Of a stretch of DNA of 48,405 bases, positions 35,456 to 42,594 are shown piece by piece. The notes under the pieces were generated by a model, which was not told the origin of the DNA, made no database searches, and saw only the letters and a program-made list of their open reading frames with translations. How positions within the stretch are numbered: position 1 is the first letter of the stretch; every line of letters begins with the position of its first letter. The position numbers and the translations under genes are program-made. This DNA is from Clostridia bacterium (lineage in GTDB: Bacteria; Bacillota; Clostridia; Oscillospirales; CAG-272): the NCBI GenBank assembly GCA_017467815.1, contig JAFUKI010000066.1, positions 1 to 48,405 of the forward strand, in the 5' to 3' direction.

Positions 35456-35484
35456 ATTATAACATATATGATCTGTATTTTCAA
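35456..35484 (-). promoter_or_regulatory. Sigma-A promoter P1 of the polysaccharide operon
   Basis: On the minus strand TTGAAA (complement of 35479-35484), a 17-bp spacer and TATAAT (complement of 35456-35461), with an extended-10 TG (TGTTATAAT). It would give a leader of about 635 nt. Confidence 0.85.
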
Positions 35485-35492
35485 TACTGATC
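35470..35492. promoter_or_regulatory. Candidate operator overlapping the P1 -35 element
   Basis: GATCTGTATT (35470-35479), TTC, AATACTGATC (35483-35492): 10-bp arms with one mismatch. The dyad covers the -35 hexamer and the start of the spacer, where a bound repressor would block polymerase. The cognate regulator is unknown. Confidence 0.45.
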
Positions 35493-35590
35493 AACATATT
35501 TTTTATCGAAATTACACTTGTGCTTATATACTAAAATAGCAATAATTCACAAAACAAACCGCACGTTTTTATCCCCTTGCTGAGGGTATC

Positions 35591-35628
35591 AAAAAACCGG
35601 GGAACAGAGTTACTGTATCCCCGGTTTT
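35591..35628 (-). terminator. Rho-independent terminator of the flavodoxin gene
   Basis: On the minus strand AAAACCGGGGA pairs with TCCCCGGTTTT-type arms (CCCCGG at 35619-35624, CCGGGG at 35597-35602) and the transcript then runs into six T. The stop codon of the flavodoxin is at 35694. Confidence 0.85.
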
Positions 35629-35693
35629 CGGTACGGATCATTTATGTTTTTTGGCGGACATTCCCCCATGCTCAGCCGGCGGGCGGATTGCCT

Positions 35694-36110
35694 TTATTCG
35701 CCGTCCCGGACAATCTTCTTCGCCATTTCAGCCGCTTTTCTCAAGTCGTCTTCGTCCGGCCTGTCGGTATGCACACGGCGGAATTTTCCGGGACAGTGGA
35801 ATTCTTCTTCCGCTACGGGAATACCGAATTTCCCGGCGCATCTGCGCATCGGTTTTTTCATGGATTTCATCATGGCAGATGTACCGAAACAAACGATCTT
35901 CCCGATTTTATCCTTATTTTCCTCAATGAACTTTTTCACCAACGGATCCATATCAAAGGCATAATAGGAACAGCCCAGGAATAAAACATCCGCCTTTTCC
36001 GCAAGCGGCGTATCTATACTTTGCGCGGAACATTCTATGGCATCCGCAATGGCTTTTGCCAGTTTTTCCGTATTTCCGGAACGGGTGTAATAACGTACCT
36101 GGTATTTCAT
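35694..36110 (-). CDS. Flavodoxin-family protein
   Basis: 138 aa. The phosphate-binding loop YTRSGNTEKLAKAIADAI (residues 8-25) is the FMN-binding signature, followed by ADVLFLGCSYYAFDMDP and KIVCFGTSAMM, the strands that cradle the isoalloxazine ring. It is slightly short but within the range of minimal flavodoxins. It probably carries single electrons between metabolic enzymes in the cytoplasm; the partner is not encoded nearby. AAAGGATGG precedes the ATG, and the gene is flanked by terminators on both sides, so it is its own unit. Confidence 0.85.
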   Translation of the reverse strand: MKYQVRYYTRSGNTEKLAKAIADAIECSAQSIDTPLAEKADVLFLGCSYYAFDMDPLVKKFIEENKDKIGKIVCFGTSAMMKSMKKPMRRCAGKFGIPVAEEEFHCPGKFRRVHTDRPDEDDLRKAAEMAKKIVRDGE

Positions 36111-36168
36111 AATTCTTTATCCATCCTTTTCATTCTGATACAGTTTCCCAGAGGGTACCGGCATACAC

Positions 36169-36195
36169 AAAAAGGGACTGTTCGCCAATCCCTTT
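36169..36195 (-). terminator. Rho-independent terminator of the pentulose operon
   Basis: On the minus strand AAAGGGA (complement of 36189-36195) pairs with TCCCTTTTT (complement of 36169-36177). It lies 16 bp after the araD stop. Confidence 0.8.
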
Positions 36196-36210
36196 CCGCG
36201 TACATACGGT

Positions 36211-36900
36211 TTATTTCTGACCGTAATATGCGTTCTTTCCGTGCTTACGGCTGTAGTGTTTTTCCACCAGTGCTTCCGATGCCGGTTCAGCCTTCGGGTT
36301 GATGAGTTCGGTTTTATATGCCATGTCCGCTACCGCTTCGATGACAACCGCATTATGTACCGCCTGGTCTGCGTCCTTGCCCCATGCGAAAACGCCGTGG
36401 GATTTTACCAGTGCGCCGGGCAGTGTCAGGGGCGGAACATCCCCGATCTGCTGTGCGATTACGATACCTGTGTTCTTTTCATATTCCCCGTTGATCTCCT
36501 CGTCGGTCAGGGCTCTTGTGCAGGGGATGGAACCGTGGAAATAGTCTGCGTGGGTGGTACCGTATAGAGGAATATCCCGTCCTGCCTGTGCCCATGCGGT
36601 GGCATTCAGACTGTGGGTATGTACTACGCCGCCTACTTCGGGAAATGCTTTATACAGCTCCAGATGGCTGGGAAGGTCGGTAGAAGGTCTCAGATCTCCT
36701 TCCACTACATTTCCGTCCAGATCCACAACCACCATATGCTCCGGTTTCATGACGCTGTAATCCACACCGCTGGGTTTGATGACCACCAGACCGGTTTCAC
36801 GGTCGATGGCGCTTACGTTGCCCCAGGTAAAAATGACTACTTTATGTTCCACCAGGGCAAGGTTTGCTTTGCATACGGCTTCTTTTAATTGTTCCAGCAT
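36211..36900 (-). CDS. araD: L-ribulose-5-phosphate 4-epimerase
   Basis: 229 aa, class II aldolase/epimerase fold. Zinc ligands are His94 and His96 ([12 protein letters not shown]) and His168 ([10 protein letters not shown]). The catalytic Asp119 (THADYFHG), the phosphate-binding Gly-Asn (TWGNVSA), PSGVDY and the C-terminal Tyr pair (NAYYGQK) all match AraD/UlaF/SgbE. It converts L-ribulose-5-phosphate to D-xylulose-5-phosphate, feeding the pentose phosphate pathway. It is the last gene of the three-gene operon. GAGAGGATAA before the ATG coincides with the end of the original kinase reading frame. Confidence 0.94.
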   Translation of the reverse strand: MLEQLKEAVCKANLALVEHKVVIFTWGNVSAIDRETGLVVIKPSGVDYSVMKPEHMVVVDLDGNVVEGDLRPSTDLPSHLELYKAFPEVGGVVHTHSLNATAWAQAGRDIPLYGTTHADYFHGSIPCTRALTDEEINGEYEKNTGIVIAQQIGDVPPLTLPGALVKSHGVFAWGKDADQAVHNAVVIEAVADMAYKTELINPKAEPASEALVEKHYSRKHGKNAYYGQK

Positions 36901-36969
36901 AACTTTATCCTCTCAGTTCTCTTTGAATGTTTTCATTGCCTGCCAAACGGGGCGGAGTGCTTCTTCCGT

Positions 36970-37005
36970 TTTGCGGTAAATTTCATATTATTTGCGGTAA
37001 ATTTC
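36970..37005. repeat. 15-bp direct repeat that introduced a stop codon in the kinase gene
   Basis: TTTGCGGTAAATTTC occurs at 36970-36984 and again at 36991-37005, separated by ATATTA. On the coding strand this reads GAAATTTACCGCAAA, TAATAT, GAAATTTACCGCAAA, so the first copy is followed by an in-frame TAA. Confidence 0.95.
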
Positions 37006-38397
37006 CGTCATTTTCGGATTGGGCATAACCAGCGTACCGGAACGGACGCACGCCGCAACCGCAGCTTCCGCATCGGCAAAAATACCTGCCGCAATCCCTG
37101 CAGACATCGCCGCGCCTTTACAGCCAAGCTCGGTTTTTTCCGCTGTTTCCACACAGATCCCTGCCACATCGGCAAACATCTGGGTCCAGAAAGGCGAGTT
37201 GACCACGCCGCCTGCCAGCTTCAGCTTTTCGGGGGGTGTTTTCATACTGGACAGCAGGCGTTCCAGATGGGTGTAACCGGAGAAAACAACGCCTTCGTAA
37301 ATGGCACGGATCACATCTCCTTCCCCGTATCCGCTTTCCAGTCCCACAAGGGATGCTTTGGCAAGGGGATCCAGGTTGGAGGCATACAAAAACGGCAGGA
37401 ATACAGCCGCACTCTGATCCGCCGCAACGGATTCTGCCAGATCATCCAGCTCCTTATAGCTTCTGTCCTTGAGAATATCCCGCATCCATTCCAGATTGCC
37501 AGCAGATGCCGCACTGCTTTCTTCCGCGAGATAATAGCCGTCCACGCACCAGAAAGAGTTCATGGATGCTTCTCTGACCGGTGTTTTTGTAATGTATTCG
37601 TTGATGCTCCAGGTACCGGCGATAATGCACAGTTCCCCTTCCGCGAAAGTTCCGGCTCCCAGTGCGCAGGCATCGATGTCAAACATACCGCCGGATACGG
37701 GAATCCCTGCCGGAAGTCCTGTTTTTGCCGCCACTTCTTCCGTTACATACCCTCTCACATCGAAGGAGCTGATCAGCTTCGGCAGACAATCGTGGATCTC
37801 AGGGATGCCGAACAGTTCGGTCAGCCTGGGATCATAGTCCCCCGTTGCCAGGGACAGCAGATTGGTACCGGAAATGTCGGTACGTTCTGCGGCGATCTCA
37901 CCGGTGAGTGCGTAACCTACAAAATCCTTTACGGAGAAGACGCAGCCGATTCTGTCGTACAGTGCTTTATCATTATCCTTCAGCCAGCGCAGAAGACATA
38001 CGGGCTGACAGGCAAGGACTTTCTGGAAGGTATAGGGATACACTGCTTCGGCAAGTCCGCTTTCCTTTGCTGCCAGTTCATATTCCAGTGCTCTTGAGTC
38101 GGTTGAACCGATACCGTTTCCGAGGGGATTGCCTTCCTTGTCCAGCATATACAGACCCTTGCCGTGACCGGAAAGACCGATGGCGGCAACGGGACCGTCC
38201 AATTCTGCGGTGATGCTGCGGATCAGGGCAAAATTCTTTTCGATAATTTCGTGGGGATCCCGTTCCGTACGACCGTTTTCGTTTACGGTCAGGGGGATCT
38301 GGATGCCTTTTTTCAGGATCTGGCGTCCGTTTTCATCAAAGACAGCCGCTTTGCATACCGTTCCGCCGTTGTCCAAACCAAGAAGATACTTGCTCAT
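36988..38397 (-). CDS. lyxK: FGGY-family pentulose kinase (L-xylulose kinase-like), C-terminus truncated
   Basis: 469 aa as read. The N-terminal FGGY domain begins LGLDNGGTVCKAAVFDENGR, followed by GLSGHGKGLYMLD, LLRWLKDND, SGGMFDIDACALGAGT, GTWSINEY and the C-terminal-domain motifs AIYEGVVFSGYTHLERL and AGGVVNSPFWTQMFADV. The whole series resembles E. coli LyxK. It should phosphorylate L-xylulose (or a related ketose) at O5. The stop at 36988-36990 was created by a short duplication: past it the same frame continues for 24 codons (YEIYRKTEEALRPVWQAMKT, then FKEN) to a TGA at 36913-36915, just before the araD ribosome site. The protein therefore lacks its last helix, and activity may or may not survive. 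Its start overlaps the epimerase gene by 4 bp. Confidence 0.88.
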   Translation of the reverse strand: MSKYLLGLDNGGTVCKAAVFDENGRQILKKGIQIPLTVNENGRTERDPHEIIEKNFALIRSITAELDGPVAAIGLSGHGKGLYMLDKEGNPLGNGIGSTDSRALEYELAAKESGLAEAVYPYTFQKVLACQPVCLLRWLKDNDKALYDRIGCVFSVKDFVGYALTGEIAAERTDISGTNLLSLATGDYDPRLTELFGIPEIHDCLPKLISSFDVRGYVTEEVAAKTGLPAGIPVSGGMFDIDACALGAGTFAEGELCIIAGTWSINEYITKTPVREASMNSFWCVDGYYLAEESSAASAGNLEWMRDILKDRSYKELDDLAESVAADQSAAVFLPFLYASNLDPLAKASLVGLESGYGEGDVIRAIYEGVVFSGYTHLERLLSSMKTPPEKLKLAGGVVNSPFWTQMFADVAGICVETAEKTELGCKGAAMSAGIAAGIFADAEAAVAACVRSGTLVMPNPKMTEIYRK

Positions 38398-39251
38398 CTG
38401 TCTTCCTCCTGTGCCATTCTGAAACAGTTTTCAATATAGCGAAGGTTTCTGGTGATGTATTCACCGGGTTCGGTTTTTCCGTCATACCAGAATTCGCAGT
38501 TATAGATCCCCACGTTCTGGGACAGAAGTTCCTTCATACAGCCGACAAAATCCACTCTGCCCTGACCGTATTCCATATTGCGGAACACCCCTTCCACCGT
38601 CTCCTTCAGGTGAACGGCGGCAATATGTCCCTTCGCGGTTTTCAGGTCGGTGACGGGGTCGTCCGTACCGTTGCGGATATTGCCCAGATCCGGGTATACC
38701 TGCAGATAGGGGGAGGCGATACTGTTTACATATTCCATGGCTTTTGCCGCAGTGTTCATGAAATCGTTTTCCATGGTTTCAAAGGCAAGAATCACACCGG
38801 CGGATGCGGCATAGGGAATCACACGGCTGAGTTCTTCTTCAAAATACGCCTTTGTATCCATTCCCCGTTCTTCGTACCATACATCGTATCCGGGGATCTG
38901 AATCACGCGGATGCCTGCTTCCCAGGAAAAATCCACCGCACGGCAGATGATCTCACGGCTCTTTTCCCGTACTGCCTGATCACGGCTGCCGAAGGGGAAA
39001 CGTCTCTGACCGGAAAGACACATGGTGCGTACAGGAATACCGCCGTTCCGCAGTTCTGCCAGCACGGAACGCTTCACTTCAGGATCCAGCACACGTGCCA
39101 GACGTGCATCCGTTTCGTCCACGCTGATCTCCAGTCCGTTGTAGCCGCATTTAAGCGCCAGCGCACCTTTTTCACCGAGACTCATGGTATCCGGCATGGC
39201 TTTTTCGTACAGGGAAATATATATGGGTCTGTTGTTTTTCATTGCTTCCAT
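38394..39251 (-). CDS. ulaE: L-ribulose-5-phosphate 3-epimerase (UlaE/SgbU-like)
   Basis: 285 aa from the ATG at 39251, supported by GGAGG 11 nt upstream; the frame remains open further upstream but that part contains the promoter. It is a TIM-barrel xylose-isomerase-like epimerase: YNGLEISVDETDARLARV, RTMCLSGQRRFPFGS, IQIPGYDVWYEE, LAFETMEN (Glu ligand), QVYPDLGNI, and HLKETVEGVFRNMEYGQG near 230. It interconverts L-xylulose-5-phosphate and L-ribulose-5-phosphate. It is the first gene of the operon with the kinase and AraD, which together convert L-xylulose to D-xylulose-5-phosphate. Confidence 0.92.
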   Translation of the reverse strand: MEAMKNNRPIYISLYEKAMPDTMSLGEKGALALKCGYNGLEISVDETDARLARVLDPEVKRSVLAELRNGGIPVRTMCLSGQRRFPFGSRDQAVREKSREIICRAVDFSWEAGIRVIQIPGYDVWYEERGMDTKAYFEEELSRVIPYAASAGVILAFETMENDFMNTAAKAMEYVNSIASPYLQVYPDLGNIRNGTDDPVTDLKTAKGHIAAVHLKETVEGVFRNMEYGQGRVDFVGCMKELLSQNVGIYNCEFWYDGKTEPGEYITRNLRYIENCFRMAQEEDR

Positions 39252-39297
39252 GGGTGTACTTACCTCCAAACAGAAATAGGCAAAATTCTTTATGGTA

Positions 39298-39326
39298 ATT
39301 ATAACATATGTTCTTTCGTTTTTCAA
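39298..39326 (-). promoter_or_regulatory. Sigma-A promoter of the ulaE-lyxK-araD operon
   Basis: On the minus strand TTGAAA (complement of 39321-39326), a 17-bp spacer and TATAAT (complement of 39298-39303), preceded by ATATGT (extended -10). It ends 47 bp before the ulaE ATG. Confidence 0.88.
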
Positions 39327-39426
39327 TGGGGAGTCAGTGAATTCCGAAGTTTTTACGGTACGGACAGGTAAATCGCCGGTATGCGATCCCCCAGAAATGG
39401 GTGTACATTTTATCTGCAGATTTGGC

Positions 39427-39455
39427 TTGCCATTGATACGCAAATATGTTATAAT
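39427..39455 (+). promoter_or_regulatory. Sigma-A promoter of the larA-glycerate kinase unit
   Basis: TTGCCA (39427-39432), a 17-bp spacer and TATAAT (39450-39455), with the extended-10 ATATGT. It is divergent from the pentulose operon promoter, leaving 100 bp between the two -35 elements. Confidence 0.85.
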
Positions 39456-39552
39456 ATTTCCGGAAAGATTCTGCAGATATTCCCTGTTCCATGCACCGGA
39501 ATATGGTTACGGGGGACGAATGATATACCGAAAAAAATGAAAGGACAGCAGC

Positions 39553-40830
39553 ATGAAAGAAGTATTGTTTCCATACGGTAAAGAAAAATTGTCCTATGTA
39601 TTCAAAGAGGAAGAACTGGCAGGTGTGCTGGAATCCTCCATTCATCATTATACTTCCGAAAAAACCGGCGCGGAACTGATCAAAGAGGCTATCGAAGACC
39701 CCATCGGCTCCGCAAGACTGGCGGATATGGCGGAAGGAAAGAAGAAGATCGTGATCATTGCCAGTGACCACACCCGTCCCGTCCCCAGCAAGCTCATCAT
39801 GCCCCTGATGCTGAAAGAGATCCGCAGTAAAAATCCCGATGCCGAGATCACCATTCTGATCGCCACCGGCTGTCACAGAGACACCACCCGTGAAGAACTG
39901 ATCGGCAAATTCGGGAAAGATATCGTGGAAAACGAAAATATCTACGTCCACAACTGTGACGAGCGCGAAAAACTGGTCAATCTCGGCAAACTGCCCTCCG
40001 GCGGCGACTGCGAGATCAATTCCATCGCCTACGAAGCGGATCTTTTGGTTTCCGAAGGGTTTATCGAACCCCACTTCTTTGCCGGATTCTCCGGGGGAAG
40101 AAAGAGTGTACTGCCCGGTATCGCAGGCAGAGCCACGGTTCTTGCCAACCATTGCTCGGAATTTATCGACGATCCCAAAGCCAGAACGGGTATTCTCGAC
40201 GGCAATCCCATTCACAAGGATATGCTGTGGGCTGCCCGGACCGCAAAACTGCAGTTCATTGTCAATGTTGTCCTCAACGCGGACAAAGAAGTGATCTTTG
40301 CCGCAGCGGGTGATCCTCAGGCGGCGCACAAAGCAGGTACCGATTTCCTTTCCTCCCTGTGCGGTGCAAAAGCGGTGGAGGCGGATGTGGTGATCACCAC
40401 CAACGGCGGTTATCCTCTGGACCAGAATGTGTACCAGGCGGTCAAAGGTATGACTGCCGGGGAAGCTACCGTGAAAAAGGGCGGCGTGATCATCATGCTT
40501 GCCGCATCGGGCGACGGTATCGGCGGAGAGCATTTCTATCATCAGCTGGCGGACGAACCGGATATCACCAAAACCATGTCCCTTTTCTTAAGCAGGGGCA
40601 GACTGGAAACGGTTCCGGATCAGTGGCAGACCCAAATACTGCTGCGGATTCTCATGCACGCGCGGGTGATCTATATCTCCGAAATGCCGGACGACATGAT
40701 CAGCAAGATGCACATGACCCCGGCTCACTCCATTGAAGAAGCCCTGAAGATCGCCAAGAGGATGCTGAACAAGGACGACATAAAAATCGCCGCGATCCCC
40801 GACGGCGTTTCGGTAATCGTAGAAAACTGA
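39553..40830 (+). CDS. larA: LarA-family nickel-pincer hydroxyacid racemase
   Basis: 425 aa, DUF2088/LarA family. Recognisable elements are IIASDHTRPVPSKLIMP (about 72-88), LIATGCHRDTTREEL (about 98-112), the loop FIEPHFFAGFSGGRKSVLPG (about 172-191) with the His and Lys that hold the nickel-pincer nucleotide, and TTNGGYPLDQNVYQAVKG. The family racemises or epimerises 2-hydroxyacids; members act on lactate, malate, gluconate and others. No larB, larC or larE (cofactor synthesis) is in the window. The glycerate kinase gene starts 11 bp downstream, so glycerate is an attractive substrate, but this is inference. AAAGGA precedes the ATG. Confidence 0.9.
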   Translation: MKEVLFPYGKEKLSYVFKEEELAGVLESSIHHYTSEKTGAELIKEAIEDPIGSARLADMAEGKKKIVIIASDHTRPVPSKLIMPLMLKEIRSKNPDAEITILIATGCHRDTTREELIGKFGKDIVENENIYVHNCDEREKLVNLGKLPSGGDCEINSIAYEADLLVSEGFIEPHFFAGFSGGRKSVLPGIAGRATVLANHCSEFIDDPKARTGILDGNPIHKDMLWAARTAKLQFIVNVVLNADKEVIFAAAGDPQAAHKAGTDFLSSLCGAKAVEADVVITTNGGYPLDQNVYQAVKGMTAGEATVKKGGVIIMLAASGDGIGGEHFYHQLADEPDITKTMSLFLSRGRLETVPDQWQTQILLRILMHARVIYISEMPDDMISKMHMTPAHSIEEALKIAKRMLNKDDIKIAAIPDGVSVIVEN

Positions 40831-40841
40831 GGGTATGAAAA

Positions 40842-41975
40842 ATGAATGTTGTTGTTGCGATTGATTCTTTCAAGGGAAGCCTGTCCTCCCTGCAGGCAGG
40901 AAATGCCGTAAAGGAAGCTGTACTGCTGACCGATGAAAAGGCGGAAGTCTTTGTACGTCCCCTGGCTGACGGCGGAGAAGGAACGGTGGAAGCACTTTCT
41001 GCCGGTATGGACGGAACCATTGTGGAAGTGACCGTTACCGGCCCTCTGTCCGCTCCTGTAAATGCCGCCTACTGTATTCTGAAAGACAAATGCACTGCTG
41101 TAATCGAAATGTCGGCGGCGGCAGGCATCACTCTTGTGCCGCCGGACAAGCGGGATCCCATGGAGACCACGACCTACGGTGTGGGCGAGATCATTAAGGA
41201 TGCGATGTGCCGTGGATGCCGGCACTTTATTGTGGGTATCGGCGGAAGTGCCACCAACGACGGCGGAACGGGTATGTTGGCAGCCCTTGGTTTTGCTTTT
41301 CTGGACAAGGATGGACAGCCGATTCCGCTCGGTGCCAAGGGACTGGAACACCTTGTCTCCATATCCGCGGATCATGTACTGCCGGAGTTGAAGGAATGCA
41401 CATTCCGTACCGCCTGTGACGTGACCAACCCTCTCTGCGGCAGCCGCGGATGCAGTGCGGTTTTCGCGCCCCAGAAAGGCGGTACTCCCGAAACCATTGC
41501 CAAAATGGACAAATGGCTTGCTGATTACGCCCGTATTGCCGGTACTGTATCGGACAAAGCGGACATGGAACATCCCGGTGTCGGTGCGGCAGGCGGCTTG
41601 GGATTTGCGTTTCTCACATTCCTGAATGCCACTCTGGAAGCAGGTGTACGGATCATTCTGGAAGAAACCCGGCTGGAAGAATATGTAAAAAATGCGGATA
41701 TCGTAGTAACCGGCGAAGGTCGGCTGGATTCCCAGACTGTTATGGGAAAAGCCCCCATCGGTGTAGCCGGACTGGCGAAAAAATACGGCAAAAAGGTGAT
41801 CGCTTTTTCCGGATGCATCACGGAAGATGCGGCGGTCTGCAACCAGCACGGAATTGATGCGTTTTTTCCCATTGTTCCGGGGATCATTACCCTGGAAGAA
41901 GCACTGGACACGGACAATGCGTACCGGAATTTAAAAAATACGGCGTATCAGGTTTTCCGGCTGATCAATCTGTAA
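40842..41975 (+). CDS. Glycerate 2-kinase (GarK/GlxK family)
   Basis: 377 aa. The N-terminal MNVVVAIDSFKGSLSS is the diagnostic start of the family, followed by RPLADGGEGTVEAL, AAGITLVPPDKRDPMETTTY, IGGSATNDGGTGML and NPLCGSRGCSAVFAPQKGG. It phosphorylates D-glycerate to 2-phosphoglycerate with ATP, entering lower glycolysis. It is 11 bp after larA and followed by a terminator, so the two form one unit. The length is normal for the family. Confidence 0.94.
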   Translation: MNVVVAIDSFKGSLSSLQAGNAVKEAVLLTDEKAEVFVRPLADGGEGTVEALSAGMDGTIVEVTVTGPLSAPVNAAYCILKDKCTAVIEMSAAAGITLVPPDKRDPMETTTYGVGEIIKDAMCRGCRHFIVGIGGSATNDGGTGMLAALGFAFLDKDGQPIPLGAKGLEHLVSISADHVLPELKECTFRTACDVTNPLCGSRGCSAVFAPQKGGTPETIAKMDKWLADYARIAGTVSDKADMEHPGVGAAGGLGFAFLTFLNATLEAGVRIILEETRLEEYVKNADIVVTGEGRLDSQTVMGKAPIGVAGLAKKYGKKVIAFSGCITEDAAVCNQHGIDAFFPIVPGIITLEEALDTDNAYRNLKNTAYQVFRLINL

Positions 41976-42024
41976 AAAAGAATCCGAACCCTCCCCGTGC
42001 ATTGGAGAGAGGTTCGGATTTTCT
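41976..42024. terminator. Bidirectional Rho-independent terminator
   Basis: AATCCGAACC (41981-41990) pairs with GGTTCGGATT (42011-42020). TTTTCTTT follows on the + strand and, seen from the minus strand, CTTTTTT follows. It separates the converging glycerate kinase and thioesterase genes. Confidence 0.88.
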
Positions 42025-42438
42025 TTATTCTTTTGCAAACTCCCGAAGGATGGCGTCATATTCGGGGAAACTTCTACTCAATGCAATCGGTCTTCCCTCT
42101 CCGTTTGTGAAGCAGTGGAAGCTCTTCCCTTCGCATACCAGCTCCTCCGTCCGGTTATTGTACATCCGGTACGCCACCGTAAGCTGTACCCGCTTGTATT
42201 CCGCGATCTCCACATGAATACGGATCTCGTCCCCGAAGGTCGTGGGGCGTTTATACTGGCATTCCACGCCGATCACGGGAGAGACAATACCGGCTTCTTC
42301 CATTCCGGCGTATCCGCAGCCGATCTGTTCCAGGTATTCTATCCGCGCTTCTTCCATGAAACGGATATAATTGGAATGGTGGGTGATCCCCATTTTATCG
42401 GTTTCGTAATAGTTGATTTTATGGATGTAATCGCTCAT
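42025..42438 (-). CDS. YbgC/FadM-like hotdog acyl-CoA thioesterase
   Basis: 137 aa from the ATG at 42438, favoured because AGAGG lies about 8 nt upstream; an ATG two codons earlier is too close to that site. The 4-hydroxybenzoyl-CoA thioesterase signature is present: YYETDKMGITHHSNYIRFME with the catalytic Asp, and EARIEYLEQIG. It hydrolyses an acyl-CoA in the cytoplasm; the chain is not predictable. The start codon overlaps the stop codon of a truncated upstream frame (ATGA). Confidence 0.9.
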   Translation of the reverse strand: MSDYIHKINYYETDKMGITHHSNYIRFMEEARIEYLEQIGCGYAGMEEAGIVSPVIGVECQYKRPTTFGDEIRIHVEIAEYKRVQLTVAYRMYNNRTEELVCEGKSFHCFTNGEGRPIALSRSFPEYDAILREFAKE

Positions 42439-42590
42439 CCCCATACCTCTTCATTATGATTTTTTCTGTATAATATTGTTCTTTTAAGTATACCGCCCAG
42501 GACAGAGCCGATTACAAATCCGGCTATCCCCTGCAGAGCATTTGCCGGGATATATGCTGCATACCCCGAAAACAAATCCGCCAGGATTGT
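42435..42590 (-). pseudogene. 3' remnant of an ECF transporter S-component-like gene
   Basis: A 51-codon frame without a usable start reads LADLFSGYAAYIPANALQGI, then AGFVIGSVLGGILKR and a polar tail ending NHNEEVWG. The motif and paired hydrophobic helices resemble the C-terminal third of ECF-type vitamin-transporter S components. The 5' part is missing: the frame is closed by TGA immediately upstream, and the next gene ends 5 bp further on. Its stop overlaps the thioesterase start. Confidence 0.5.
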
Positions 42591-42594
42591 TCAT

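Noticed and set aside
39334..40542. A 402-codon minus-strand frame
   Set aside because: It is antisense to larA and crosses the divergent promoters; the larA frame carries all the family motifs.
40725..41849. A 374-codon minus-strand frame
   Set aside because: It is antisense to glycerate kinase, whose motifs are intact on the + strand.
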